A stretch of DNA of 64,000 nt from assembly GCA_963756545.1 (NCBI GenBank), contig CAVWNY010000003.1:1116001-1180000 (forward strand), written 5' to 3'. This DNA is from DATFDN01 sp963756545. Lineage in GTDB: Bacteria; Pseudomonadota; Alphaproteobacteria; Acetobacterales; Acetobacteraceae. The position numbers and the translations under genes are program-made. This document shows positions 30,380 to 38,991 of this stretch, piece by piece. The notes beneath the pieces are model-generated. The model ran no database searches, was not told where the DNA came from, and saw only the letters and a list, made by a program, of their open reading frames with translations. Every line of letters begins with the position of its first letter. Position 1 is the stretch's first letter.

Positions 30380-30513
30380 GTCGAGGCGGTGGCTGTCTAG
30401 CATGTTCTACAGACCCCGGCAAAGGGGATGGATCACGTGTAGATAGCTGGTTGCTTCCTGGACATCCTGGCCCATTACTTGCCGGCGCGAGCGGGCAGGG
30501 GGATAATCATGCG

Positions 30514-30726
30514 ATGCGAACCCCCGTGTCCCTGACGCTGAACGGCGAACCCCGTGGCTTTCAAGGCCCGCTCACGGTTGCCGGGCTGCTGGGCGAATTG
30601 AACCTTGACACCCGCAAGGTGGCGGTCGAGCGAAACCTGGAGATCGTGCCGCGCTCGCACTACGGCGAAGTCTGGCTCGCCAGCGGGGATTCGCTCGAGA
30701 TCGTGCATTTCATCGGCGGAGGCTAG
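30514..30726 (+). CDS. thiS: Sulfur carrier protein ThiS
   Basis: ThiS is the ubiquitin-like sulfur carrier whose C-terminal thiocarboxylate supplies sulfur to the thiamine thiazole ring. The 70-residue product starts at the ATG at 30514 (MRTPVSLTLNGEPRG), has the conserved VAVERNLEIVPRSHY segment and ends in the required Gly-Gly (VHFIGGG). thiG begins three bases after the stop. No THI-box riboswitch is recognisable in the 134 bases upstream. Confidence 0.92.
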   Translation: MRTPVSLTLNGEPRGFQGPLTVAGLLGELNLDTRKVAVERNLEIVPRSHYGEVWLASGDSLEIVHFIGGG

Positions 30727-30729
30727 GAT

Positions 30730-31524
30730 ATGGACGGGACAATTGCGCTGGACGACGATTTTTGGACCGTCGCCGGACGCCGCTTTCGCTCGCGGCTGAT
30801 CGTCGGGACGGGCAAATACAAGGACCTCATCGAGACCGCCGCCGCCATCGAGGCGAGCGGGGCGGAGATCGTGACGGTTGCCGTCAGGCGCGTGAATTTG
30901 TCGGACCCGGATGCGCCGATGCTGCAGGACTACGTGGACCCGAAGCGGTACACCTATCTTCCCAACACCGCCGGCTGCCACACCGCACAGGACGCCGTTC
31001 GCACCTTGCGTCTGGCGCGCGAGGCGGGCGGCTGGAATCTCGTGAAGCTGGAGGTGCTGGGTCCGCCGCCGACGCTCTACCCGGACATGGGCGCGACACT
31101 GGAGGCGGCGGAGGCGCTCATCAAGGACGGCTTCGAGGTGATGGTCTATTGCGCCGACGATCCGGTTTCGGCCGTGCGCCTGCAGGAGATGGGCTGCGTC
31201 GCGATCATGCCGCTCGGCGCCCCGATCGGGTCGGGCCTCGGGATCCAGAACCCGGCGATGATCAGCATCCTGCGCGATTTGGTCACCGTGCCGTTCGTGG
31301 TCGATGCCGGGGTCGGGCAGGCTTCCGACGCGGCGATCGCGATGGAGCTGGGCTGCGATGCGGTGCTGCTGAACTCGGCGATCGCGCATGCGAAAGATCC
31401 GGTGCGGATGGCGCGGGCGATGAAGCACGCGGTCGAGGCGGGGCGGCTGTCTTATCTGGCGGGGCGGATGCCGCGGCGCATGGGGGCCGATCCCTCCAGT
31501 CCGCTGACCGGGCTGATCCGGTAG
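30730..31524 (+). CDS. thiG: Thiazole synthase ThiG
   Basis: ThiG condenses deoxyxylulose phosphate, dehydroglycine and ThiS-borne sulfur into the thiazole phosphate of thiamine. The 264-residue TIM-barrel protein has the Schiff-base lysine in SRLIVGTGKYKDL (about residue 31), the motif LPNTAGCHTAQDAVRTLRLA and the phosphate-binding segments VMPLGAPIGSGLGI-like and VVDAGVGQASDA. It directly follows thiS. A diverged thiE-like gene lies 1.4 kb downstream, but not in the same transcript. Confidence 0.95.
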   Translation: MDGTIALDDDFWTVAGRRFRSRLIVGTGKYKDLIETAAAIEASGAEIVTVAVRRVNLSDPDAPMLQDYVDPKRYTYLPNTAGCHTAQDAVRTLRLAREAGGWNLVKLEVLGPPPTLYPDMGATLEAAEALIKDGFEVMVYCADDPVSAVRLQEMGCVAIMPLGAPIGSGLGIQNPAMISILRDLVTVPFVVDAGVGQASDAAIAMELGCDAVLLNSAIAHAKDPVRMARAMKHAVEAGRLSYLAGRMPRRMGADPSSPLTGLIR

Positions 31525-31532
31525 GAGCCCCC

Positions 31533-32111
31533 ATGCCCCAGCCCGACCACATCTCCAAGCTCGGCATTCCCGATCCCGGCGCGCTCGACGACGACCTCCG
31601 CGCCATCTGGGACAAGTGCGTCAGCAAGCTCGGCTTCGTGCCGAACGTCTACAGCGCCTACAGCCTGCGCCCCGAGCGGCTGCGCAACTTCATGCGGACG
31701 TATAACGAGATCATGCTCGCCCCCTCCGGGTTGTCAAAGCTGGAACGCGAGATGGTCGCCGTCGTCGTCTCCTCGGCCAACCGCTGCTATTATTGTCTGG
31801 TCGCGCATGGCGCGGCGGTGCGGCAGCTTTCGGGCGATCCCGAGCTGGGCGAGATGATGGCGTTCAATCACCGCGTGGCGAAGCTCGACGCGCGCCAGCG
31901 CGCCATGATGGATTTCGCCTGGAAGATGACGACCACGCCCTGGCTGGTGGACGACGCCGATCGCAACGGCCTGTCCGCGGTGGGGCTGAACGAGGCGGAC
32001 GTGTTCGACCTCGCCGAGACGGTCGCGTTCTTCAATTTGTCCAACCGCATGGCCTCGGCGACCGACATGATGCCCAACCGGGAATACCACCGCGCCGCCC
32101 GCGGCGGGTGA
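31533..32111 (+). CDS. Peroxidase-related AhpD-like protein
   Basis: A 192-residue protein of the carboxymuconolactone decarboxylase/AhpD fold. The redox motif CYYCLVAHG (about residues 86-94) has the Cys-x-x-Cys-x-x-x-His layout of alkylhydroperoxidase-related proteins, and an upstream Glu in LEREMVAVVVSS fits the AhpD proton relay. The ATG at 31533 lies nine bases after the thiG stop, so cotranscription is likely although no link to thiamine synthesis is known. The C-terminal FFNLSNRMASATDMMPN segment is typical of the peroxidase-related subgroup. Confidence 0.87.
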   Translation: MPQPDHISKLGIPDPGALDDDLRAIWDKCVSKLGFVPNVYSAYSLRPERLRNFMRTYNEIMLAPSGLSKLEREMVAVVVSSANRCYYCLVAHGAAVRQLSGDPELGEMMAFNHRVAKLDARQRAMMDFAWKMTTTPWLVDDADRNGLSAVGLNEADVFDLAETVAFFNLSNRMASATDMMPNREYHRAARGG

Positions 32112-32194
32112 TCTACGCCGACGCAAGTTCACCTCGTCCGCTTTGCGGGAGAGGTGTGGGTTTATGCAGCAGAGAGCGTCCGTGTGAATGCGCT

Positions 32195-32878
32195 CTAACG
32201 CGCGCCGAAGATCGCGCTGCCCACGCGCACCCAGGTGGCGCCGCACGCGATGGCCTGCTCGAAATCGGCGGACATGCCCATCGACAGCACCGCGAGTCCG
32301 TGCCGCGCCGCGCGATCGGCGAGCCAGGCGAAATGCGGGATCGGGTCCTGGCCGTGCGGCGGCAGGCACATCAGTCCCACGAGGCGGTCGCCGAAGCGGT
32401 TCCGGCAGGCGGCGATGAAGGCGTCCGCCTCGGCCCGGGGCACGCCAGATTTCTGCGCCTCCTCGCCGGTGTTCACCTCGACGAGCAGGCGCGGCGCGCG
32501 GCCCTCCTTGTCGATCGCGGCGGCGAGGGCGTCGGCCAGGCGCGGGCGGTCGAGCGTCTGGATCACGTCGGCCACGCGGACCGCCTCGCGCGTCTTGTTG
32601 GTTTGCAGCCCGCCGATGATGTGCAATTCGATCGCCGGCGCCTCGGCGCGCAACGCGGCGAACTTGCCGGCCGCTTCCTGCACGCGGTTCTCGCCGAAGA
32701 CCGTCTGCCCGGCCGCCAGCGCCGCGCGCACCGCCTCCGCCGGCTTGGTCTTGGAGACGGCGATCAAGGTCACGTCTTCGGGCCGGCGGTTGGCGCGCAG
32801 CGCCGCTTCGGCGACGCGGGCGCGCACGCGGGCCAGGCTGTCGGCGATTTCATTTGCGGGCGGGGCGGCGTCTGACAT
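32195..32878 (-). CDS. YggS family PLP homeostasis protein
   Basis: A 227-residue member of the YggS/PROSC family, which binds pyridoxal phosphate and maintains B6 and amino-acid homeostasis without a known catalytic reaction. The PLP lysine is in VTLIAVSKTKPAEAV (about residue 45). The family motifs FGENRVQEA, WHFIGGLQTNK-like (here LHIIGGLQTNKTR) and LSMGMSADFEQAI are present. The ATG at 32878 faces the divergent thiE-like gene, so they may share a promoter region. Confidence 0.92.
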   Translation of the reverse strand: MSDAAPPANEIADSLARVRARVAEAALRANRRPEDVTLIAVSKTKPAEAVRAALAAGQTVFGENRVQEAAGKFAALRAEAPAIELHIIGGLQTNKTREAVRVADVIQTLDRPRLADALAAAIDKEGRAPRLLVEVNTGEEAQKSGVPRAEADAFIAACRNRFGDRLVGLMCLPPHGQDPIPHFAWLADRAARHGLAVLSMGMSADFEQAIACGATWVRVGSAIFGAR

Positions 32879-32909
32879 GCAGGGCGGGCTTTCTTGGAGG
32901 GGCCGCGCG

Positions 32910-33500
32910 GTGGACCGGAGGCTTCTCGACTGGGCGCGCGCCGTCAAGGCCCGGCGCGGCGGCCGCGTGCCGGCCGTGTGGCTGTTCACCGATCCGCGCC
33001 GACTGCCCGATCCGCGCGCCGCCGTCGCCCGGCTGCCGAAGGGGGCAGGAGTGGTCCTGCGCCACGATGCCGATCCGGAACGCCCGGCGCTGGGCCGCGC
33101 GCTTGCGCGCCTCTGCCGGGCGCGCCGGCTGTCACTGGTGGTGGCGGGCGATGCGCGGCTCGCCGCCGCGCTCGGGGCGGGCGTCCATCTGCGGGATGGA
33201 CGCTGGCCGGGACCGGCCCGGCCAGCGCGGCGACGGCGCGCGCCGTTGACAAGTTCGGCGCACGACGCGCGGTCGCTCCGCCGGGCGGCGGCGGCAGGCG
33301 CGGACCTGGTCTTTCTCTCGCCAGCGTTTCCGACCGAGAGCCATCCCGGCACGCCGGCGCTGGGGCCGCTGCGCTGGGCACGGCTGGCGCGCCGCGCCGG
33401 CCGTCCGGTCGCCGCCCTCGGCGGCATCGACGGGGGCAGCGCGCGCCTTCTGCCGCGCAGGGCGTGCGCTGGGGTGGGCGCGATCGGCGCACTGGGCTGA
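32910..33500 (+). CDS. Diverged thiamine phosphate synthase-like protein
   Basis: A 196-residue ThiE-like TIM-barrel protein. Recognisable segments are VWLFTDPRRLPDP at the start, HDARSLRRAAAAGADLVFLSPAFPTESHPG (the phosphate loop region of ThiE) and the closing VAALGGIDGG and GVGAIGALG. The usual HLGQ-D motif is HLRDG here, so activity is uncertain. I chose the GTG at 32910 because GGAGG lies nine bases upstream; an ATG at 32877 would overlap the divergent yggS start. Its role may be a ThiE substitute or a related phosphate-binding function. Confidence 0.72.
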   Translation: MDRRLLDWARAVKARRGGRVPAVWLFTDPRRLPDPRAAVARLPKGAGVVLRHDADPERPALGRALARLCRARRLSLVVAGDARLAAALGAGVHLRDGRWPGPARPARRRRAPLTSSAHDARSLRRAAAAGADLVFLSPAFPTESHPGTPALGPLRWARLARRAGRPVAALGGIDGGSARLLPRRACAGVGAIGALG

Positions 33501-33654
33501 TTGCGACCTGTGGCGCGACGGCCACAGTGTTCCGCGATTGCCATGCGCCACGGAGGCGAACCGTTGCGGCGATGGGGGGGCGGCGGCAATATGCCCCCCG
33601 AAGGTCGCGCGGCCAGGACGCGCCGTGACGTCCGGCCAAATGAGGAGGACATGA

Positions 33655-35101
33655 ATGCGTAAGCTTTTGCTGGCGAGCGCTGCCGTCATTAGTGGTTTCG
33701 CAAGCGGCCAGGCCGTCGCCCAGACCCCCCCACCGGCGCCGGGACCGCTGCCGCCGACCTGGACCGAGGCGCCGCAGCCGACCGCGCCCAGCGGCATCGC
33801 GTCGGCCAACTCCAACCTGAGCGCGCAAGGCTACTACACGAAGGGTCCGCTGCCGGCGCCGACGCCGGGCAGCATCGTCGTGCGCTTCAACGGCCGCGTC
33901 GTGTTCTATGGTTACGCCCTGAACCAGACTTCCGACGTGGTCGGCGGCCGCAAGGCCCAGCCCTATGGCACGATCGGCTATGCCCGATTCTATCAGGGCG
34001 TCGACGGCATGACGGCCTTCGGCCTGCGCTACGGCGCGGCGGCCGAGATCCGGGTGACGGAACTCGTTTTCCAATGCCAGCACCACCAGCGGCGGATCGT
34101 CCGGGGCTACCATCGGCTCGGGCAATACCTTCGTCCCCGCGGGCGGATCATTCACGTATGTGCCGGGCAAGCAGCTCTATGTCCGCCGCGCCTTCGCCTA
34201 TATCGGCGGGGACTGGGGCGCGATCCACTTCGGCAGCGACGACGGCCCGCTCGGCCTGTTGGACGCCGGCGTGACCACCTTCCAGACCTATAACGACGGC
34301 GGCTGGAACGACGACCTCAACGACATCGGCAACCCCGACACTCCGGTGTTCCCGTTCCCCTCGGGCATCGGCAACGAGTACACCACCTCCAAGGTCGTCT
34401 ATCTGTCTCCGCAGATCGCCGGCTTCGACTTCGCGGCGAGCTTCGAGCCGGATGACAACCCCCTCGGCGACAGCATCAACGGCGCCGCGCCTTTCAGCCC
34501 GGAGCTTTCGACGGGCGTGCTGACCGGCGAGATCGCGCGCCGGCGGAACACCTACGAGGGCGCGGTGCGCTACCAGGGCGACCTCGGCCCGGCCGGAATC
34601 TACGCGATGGCCGGCTATATGGGCTCCGCCACGGTGAGCCGCGGCCCCGGCGCGCCCGCCGGTGCCAAGTACAACAACCTTGGCCTGTTCATGGGCGGCC
34701 TGGCACTGAACTTCGGCGGCCTGCGGGTCGGCGGCTCGGTCGTCACCGGTCAGGGAAACAACCAGCTCGCGCTGTCGGTGGACGGCCAGCACAACATGTT
34801 CGCCTACCTGGGCGGCGTGCAGTACACGCTCGGCCCGGCAACGGTCGGCGCCTCCTATATGAACATCGTCAGTGCCGGCGCCCTGAGTGAAGCCGGTACG
34901 GCGCTCGGGTCGCAGCGTCGCGAGGGCGGCATCAACGTCGGCGGGACTTACGTGGTCGCGCCCGGCCTGCTGGGCTGGCTCTCCGCGAGCTACGGACAGC
35001 GTTATCAGGGCGGATTCAACTTCAACACCGGCACGCTCGGAGCGGCCGCCAACAACGTGAACTTCAAGGCGATCGCCCTCGGCGGCATGGTCCGCTGGTA
35101 A
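33655..35101 (+). CDS. Outer-membrane porin, frameshifted
   Basis: A general porin of the type common in alphaproteobacteria. The signal peptide (MRKLLLASAAVISGFASGQAVA) is followed by a Pro-rich linker and the first beta strands (SIVVRFNGRVVFYGY). At AAEIR the frame fails and resumes as NASTTSGGSSG and then QLYVRRAFAYIGGDWGAIHFG, ending in the strand VNFKAIALGGMVRW with a terminal aromatic residue. Deleting one T from the run at 34067-34070 gives a continuous 481-residue protein. A homopolymer slip in sequencing or in the cell is the simplest explanation. A strong terminator follows at 35126-35158. Confidence 0.85.
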
Positions 35102-35125
35102 GGACTGCCGGTCCGATCCGGCTCG

Positions 35126-35158
35126 GCGGCGGGGCATGTCCCCGCCGCTTTTGCTTTT
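35126..35158 (+). terminator. Rho-independent terminator after the porin gene
   Basis: GCGGCGGGG (35126-35134) and CCCCGCCGC (35140-35148) form a perfect 9-bp stem around CATGT, followed by TTTTGCTTTT. It lies 25 bases after the porin stop. Confidence 0.88.
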
Positions 35159-35221
35159 GGCGGCTTGGCGTGGCGGGCCGGAACGGGTAGAGACGCGCCG
35201 TTCGCGCGAAGGGTAGCACCC

Positions 35222-35755
35222 GTGACGACTCGCCTGCCTGCCGTCCTCCTCTCGCTCGTCGCCATGGGCCTGCTCGCGGCCTGCGGCGCCAACACGAAGC
35301 CACCCGAGGCGCTGGCTGGATATTTCGGTCCCGAGCCGGCGCCGCAGGCGGGCTCGGTGTTCGGCGACCAGGGGCTGAACTTCGGCGTCGGCAAGGGCGT
35401 GAACCGCCAGCGCGACCAGGCGGGCGGCGCGCTCGGCGTCAATGCCTTCCTCTGGCGCGGCGCGCTCGACACGCTCTCGTTCATGCCGCTCGCCTCGGCC
35501 GACCCGTTCGGCGGCACGATCATCACCGACTGGTACACCCCGCCCGGCGCCGGCGACGAGCGCTTCAAGGCCACCGCCTTCATTCTTGGGCGCGAACTAC
35601 GCTCCGACGGGCTGCGCGTGACGATCTTCCGCCAGGTGCTGAATAACGGCAGGTGGGAGGACGCCCCGGTCAGCGCCATCACCACGGGTGACATCGAGAA
35701 CAAGATCCTCGACCGCGCCCGCCAGCTCCGCGCCGCCCAGGTGGCCAGCCAGTAG
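35222..35755 (+). CDS. DUF3576 family lipoprotein
   Basis: A 177-residue predicted lipoprotein of the alphaproteobacterial DUF3576 family, function unknown. The signal LLSLVAMGLLAAC ends in the lipobox LAAC, so Cys21 should be lipidated. The family core is GVNAFLWRGALDTLSFMPLASADPFGG and ITDWYTPPGAGDERFK, ending with IENKILDRARQLR. The start is a GTG at 35222; no ATG is available before the signal peptide. Confidence 0.86.
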   Translation: MTTRLPAVLLSLVAMGLLAACGANTKPPEALAGYFGPEPAPQAGSVFGDQGLNFGVGKGVNRQRDQAGGALGVNAFLWRGALDTLSFMPLASADPFGGTIITDWYTPPGAGDERFKATAFILGRELRSDGLRVTIFRQVLNNGRWEDAPVSAITTGDIENKILDRARQLRAAQVASQ

Positions 35756-35908
35756 GGGGTGCATGCTCGGCCTGCCGCCCCCCAACCCCTCTCGCGCAAG
35801 GACCTCGTCGGCAGGGGAGCCGCAGACGACCTTTCAAGCCGCTTGCATCCTGAGGTGCTCGGACAAGCCCGCCGCCGTCATGCCCGGGGGGTACGCTCGC
35901 GCCGAGGT

Positions 35909-35994
35909 CGTCATTCCCGCGAAAGCGGGAATCCAGGCACGCGCGCATCAAGTTCCGACCGTCCGCCTGGATTCCCGCTTTCGCGGGAATGACG
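35909..35994. repeat. Inverted pair of dispersed palindromic repeats
   Basis: This 315-base gap after the DUF3576 gene (35756-36070) has no supported gene. It holds two copies in inverted orientation of the common repeat CGTCATTCCCGCGAAAGCGG...GGAATCCAGG: left 35909-35936, right 35966-35994. Each copy has its own internal hairpin (CCCGC-GAAA-GCGGG). Just left of it, about 35840-35865, lies a CATCCTGAGGTGCTCGGA sequence that resembles another dispersed repeat. Confidence 0.85.
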
Positions 35995-36070
35995 GAGAAT
36001 AGGTCAAGAGTTACGGCCGTTGGTATAGTTCGAAGGTTGCGATTCTATTCGCTCCGAATCTGCTCTAGCC

Positions 36071-36814
36071 TCAGTGAAAGCTCTGCACGAGGCTCCCCGC
36101 CACCAGCCGCCAGCCGTCGATCAGCACGAAGAAGATCAGCTTGAAGGGTAATGAAACGACGCTGGGCGGCAGCATCATCATGCCGAGGCTCATCAGCACG
36201 CTGGCCACCACCATGTCGATGACCAGGAACGGCAGGAACAGCAGGAAGCCGATCTCGAAGGCGCGCCGGAGCTCGCCGACGAGGAACGCCGGGACCAGCG
36301 CCCGCCACGGCGCCTGATCGGCGTTCGCCGGCATCGGCATGTTCCCGACATCGAGGAACAGCTTGAGATCCGCGCCGCGCACGTTCCCGGTCATGAACTT
36401 GTGGAACGGCGCCGCCGCGAGGCGAAGGCCCTCCATCTCCGGCACGCTCCCCTGACTCATCGGCAGCAATCCCGCCGTCCAGGCCTGATCGAGCACCGGC
36501 TGCATCACGAAGAACGTCAGGAACAGCGCGAGCCCGATCAGTACCATGTTGGGCGGCGTGCCCTGCGTGCTGAGCGCGCTTCGCAGCAGCGACAGCACGA
36601 TGATGATGCGGGTGAAGGCGGTAACCATGACGAGCAGGCTGGGGGCGAGCGACAGCACCGCGATCAGCGCGGTGATCTGCACCAGCCGGCTGGTAGCTCC
36701 CGCCTGCCCGGCGGTTCCGAGATCGAGGCTCACCGACTGGGCCGCCGCGGCGACCGGTGCCAGCACCAGGAGCCCGGCGACCGCCGCGCACAGCAGGGTC
36801 CGCGCGCGGATCAC
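36071..36814 (-). CDS. fliP: Flagellar export protein FliP
   Basis: FliP forms the core of the flagellar type III export gate with FliQ and FliR. The 247-residue product begins at a GTG (36814) that overlaps the fliO stop, has a cleavable signal peptide (ending AAAAQS), and then the conserved helix region ALIAVLSLAPSLLVMVTAFTRIIIVLSLLRSALSTQ, the periplasmic loop, and the second conserved pair FLVIDMVVASVLMSLGMMMLPP. Its minus-strand position with fliO, divergent from flgB to flhB, is shared by related genomes. Confidence 0.95.
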   Translation of the reverse strand: MIRARTLLCAAVAGLLVLAPVAAAAQSVSLDLGTAGQAGATSRLVQITALIAVLSLAPSLLVMVTAFTRIIIVLSLLRSALSTQGTPPNMVLIGLALFLTFFVMQPVLDQAWTAGLLPMSQGSVPEMEGLRLAAAPFHKFMTGNVRGADLKLFLDVGNMPMPANADQAPWRALVPAFLVGELRRAFEIGFLLFLPFLVIDMVVASVLMSLGMMMLPPSVVSLPFKLIFFVLIDGWRLVAGSLVQSFH

Positions 36815-37104
36815 GTGCCCTCCGGCCCGGCGCCATGCTCGGGCGGCAGCCAGCCCACCACGAGATCGGTGCCGCCGGTCAGCAGCAGGACCCGACCTTC
36901 CGCGCAGCGCACGAGCAGGAGCCGGCGGCGCTGGTCCAACGCCAGCACCTCCTCCACCGCGAGGATCCGATTCCCAGAGCGGCCGGCCCGGCGCGGGGTG
37001 CCGATCCCGGTTGCCCGGGCGAGCCGCCCGGCGATCCAGATGAGCGCCAGCACCGCCACGAGCGCGGCGCCGCCGGTCAAGAGGGGGGTGAGATCCGTTG
37101 GCAT
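36811..37104 (-). CDS. fliO: Flagellar biosynthesis protein FliO
   Basis: A 97-residue bitopic membrane protein. One helix (GGAALVAVLALIWIAGRLAR, about residues 11-30) is followed by the short beta-rich cytoplasmic domain with the family pattern RILAVEEVLALDQRRRLLLVRCAEGRVLLLTGG. FliO assists assembly of the FliP ring of the export gate. The gene overlaps fliP by four bases on its 3' side. Confidence 0.85.
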   Translation of the reverse strand: MPTDLTPLLTGGAALVAVLALIWIAGRLARATGIGTPRRAGRSGNRILAVEEVLALDQRRRLLLVRCAEGRVLLLTGGTDLVVGWLPPEHGAGPEGT

Positions 37105-37140
37105 GGCGCGGCGTTTTGCCGTGCGGTGAGGGAACGGGGT

Positions 37141-37470
37141 TCAGCCGGACGCGAGCGAGAGTCGCAGGCTGCCGGCGAGGGTGTCGATCTCGGTAAGCAG
37201 CGCGCGCAACTCGGCCCGCACCTCCCGGCCCTCGTCGGGCGGCAGGTCGAGGGCGCGGGCGCACACGAGGCCCACCTGCCCATCGAGTCCGGCGAGGTCG
37301 ATCGGGCGCCCGGCCTCGGCGAAGGCGCGGGCCAGCGCCGCGGTGCGCCGCAGGGCGCACGCACCGGCGCGCGTCCGCTCGAGCGGCGTATCGGGAAAGG
37401 CCGGCATCTCCGCCAGCCCGCTGCACTCGACCCGAAAGGGCGACAACGGGAAATCGCTCATGTCCGCCAT
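37141..37470 (-). CDS. Hypothetical protein linked to fliO-fliP
   Basis: A 109-residue hydrophilic protein I do not recognise. It has no signal peptide or transmembrane helix. The first part has a strand-like pattern (FPLSPFRVECSGL), and the rest is helical and rich in Ala, Leu and Arg (LRRTAALARAFAEAGRPIDLAGLDGQVGLVCARAL). It lies 36 bases upstream of fliO on the same strand and 100 bases from the divergent flgB, so a flagellar role such as a chaperone or assembly factor is possible. Frame and codon bias support a real gene. Confidence 0.6.
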   Translation of the reverse strand: MADMSDFPLSPFRVECSGLAEMPAFPDTPLERTRAGACALRRTAALARAFAEAGRPIDLAGLDGQVGLVCARALDLPPDEGREVRAELRALLTEIDTLAGSLRLSLASG

Positions 37471-37570
37471 TGAAGCGCGCCGAGGTTAAGCAAGTGTTTC
37501 CGCCCCGCAGTCGCGGTCCGCCGGCGCGCGTTAACCGGACCTTCACCGGCGCGGACGCACGCTGCGCGAC

Positions 37571-37966
37571 ATGGACCCGACCCGCATCAAGCTGTTCGAT
37601 CTCGCGGAGCGCCGCCTTGCGTGGGCGGATCGGCGCCAGGCCGTGCTGGCGCAGAACGTCGCCAACGCCGACACGCCGGGCTGGCGCCCGCGCGATGTCG
37701 CGCCCTTCAGCGCGACACTGGCGGACGCCGCCGATGCCAGCCTCGCCCGCACCGACCCCGGCCATCTCGCGGGCACCGCCGATCCGGGTCTGCTCGCGGG
37801 GGCACCCGCCCGGCCGGCCGGGCGGGGGCCGGACGGCAACGCCGTCTCGCTCGACCAGGAACTGACCAAGGTCGCCGACACCGACACCACGCAGTCGCTC
37901 GTGACCGCGATCTATCACACCTATTTCGGCTTGTTCCGCACCGCGCTCGGCAGCGGTACCGGGTGA
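37571..37966 (+). CDS. flgB: Flagellar basal-body rod protein FlgB
   Basis: FlgB is a proximal rod subunit of the flagellum. The 131-residue product has the N-terminal rod-protein motif VLAQNVANADTPGWRPRDVAPF (about residues 24-45), related to the ANNLANxxTPG signature, and a C-terminal helix (VTAIYHTYFGLFRTAL) that pairs in the assembled rod. It starts the plus-strand run flgB-flgC-fliE-fliQ-fliR-flhB. flgC begins 11 bases after its stop. Confidence 0.92.
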   Translation: MDPTRIKLFDLAERRLAWADRRQAVLAQNVANADTPGWRPRDVAPFSATLADAADASLARTDPGHLAGTADPGLLAGAPARPAGRGPDGNAVSLDQELTKVADTDTTQSLVTAIYHTYFGLFRTALGSGTG

Positions 37967-37977
37967 AGGAGACGGCC

Positions 37978-38385
37978 ATGGAGCTTGAGAAGTCGCTGGC
38001 GATCTCCGCGCGCGGGATGCGGGCGCAGACCACCCGGCTGACGGTGATCGCGCAGAACCTGGCCAACCAGGACAGCACGGGATCGACGCCGGGCGCCGAC
38101 CCCTATCAGCGCAAGACGGTGAGCTTCACCGACAAGATGGATCGCGCGCTGGGCACCGAGGTCGTCGGCGTCCGCGCCATCGAGAAGGACCGCGCGGCCT
38201 TTCCCCTGCGCTACGATCCGGCCAACCCGGCGGCGGATCCGCAGGGCTACGTCAAGCTGCCCAACGTGAACGCGCTGGTGGAGATGGCGGACATGCGCGA
38301 GGCGGAGCGGTCGTATCAGGCCAATCTGTCGGTGATGCAGACCACGCGCGGGATGCTGACCCGCACGATCGGGATGCTGCGATGA
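37978..38385 (+). CDS. flgC: Flagellar basal-body rod protein FlgC
   Basis: FlgC is a proximal rod subunit. The start is the ATG at 37978 with GAAGGAGA upstream. The 135-residue product has the rod signature LTVIAQNLANQDSTG near residue 25, the DPYQRKTVSF segment, and the C-terminal family sequence VKLPNVNALVEMADMREAER and SYQANLSVMQTTRGMLTRTI. Its stop overlaps the fliE start (ATGA). Confidence 0.94.
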   Translation: MELEKSLAISARGMRAQTTRLTVIAQNLANQDSTGSTPGADPYQRKTVSFTDKMDRALGTEVVGVRAIEKDRAAFPLRYDPANPAADPQGYVKLPNVNALVEMADMREAERSYQANLSVMQTTRGMLTRTIGMLR

Positions 38386-38705
38386 GCCCGGCCGGCGCGG
38401 GCGGCGTCGCCACCGTCACCGTCACCCCCCGCGCGGCCGCCGACGCCTACCAGCGCACCGAGAGCGGGGCGGGGGCGGGGACCGGAGCCGAGAGCTTCGG
38501 GGCCGCGCTGGAGAACGCGGTGGGCGACGCCGTCGCGCAGGGCCACGCGGCAGACCAGCAGGCGACCGCCGCGATCAACGGCACCGGCAACATCACCGAC
38601 GTCGTCACTGCGCTGGCGCGCGCGGAACTGGCGCTGCAGTCGGCGACGGCGATCCGCGATCGAGTGGTGTCGGCCTACCAGGAAATCATGCGGATGCCGA
38701 TATGA
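38382..38705 (+). CDS. fliE: Flagellar hook-basal body complex protein FliE
   Basis: FliE joins the MS ring and export gate to the rod. The 107-residue product has a low-complexity N-terminus and the family C-terminal region NITDVVTALARAELALQSAT and RDRVVSAYQEIMRMPI, which is the most conserved part. It overlaps flgC by four bases. Confidence 0.9.
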   Translation: MSPAGAGGVATVTVTPRAAADAYQRTESGAGAGTGAESFGAALENAVGDAVAQGHAADQQATAAINGTGNITDVVTALARAELALQSATAIRDRVVSAYQEIMRMPI

Positions 38706-38718
38706 ACGAGGCTCCCCG

Positions 38719-38991
38719 GTGAACGCGGCCGACGTCGCCGCGGTACTGCGCGAGGCGCTGCTCGTCTCGCTCAAGCTCGCGGGGCCACCCTTGGCGGCGG
38801 GGCTCGTGGTCGGCGTGCTGGTCTCGCTGCTCCAGGCCGTGACGCAAATCCAGGAGGCGACGCTGGCCTTCGTGCCGAAGGCCGTGGCGCTCGCCGTGAC
38901 CTTGGCGATCACCGCTCCCTTCATGCTGGGCGCGCTGTCGGCCTATACGCATCGGCTGATGGACCGGATCATCGCGATCGGCGGCTCGTGA
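38719..38991 (+). CDS. fliQ: Flagellar export protein FliQ
   Basis: FliQ is the small two-helix component of the export gate. The 90-residue product has helix 1 (PPLAAGLVVGVLVSLLQAVTQIQE, with the family ending LLQAxTQIQExTL) and helix 2 (FVPKAVALAVTLAITAPFML). The start is a GTG at 38719, 13 bases after the fliE stop. The stop overlaps the fliR start. Confidence 0.93.
   Translation: MNAADVAAVLREALLVSLKLAGPPLAAGLVVGVLVSLLQAVTQIQEATLAFVPKAVALAVTLAITAPFMLGALSAYTHRLMDRIIAIGGS

Noticed and set aside
30381..30513. TPP riboswitch upstream of thiS
   Set aside because: No CTGAGA-type thi-box core or paired stems could be found in the 134 bases.
36071..37918. 615-codon minus-strand frame as a long FliP fusion protein
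   Set aside because: Only the last 247 codons match FliP; the upstream part is off-frame to fliO, the hypothetical gene and flgB.
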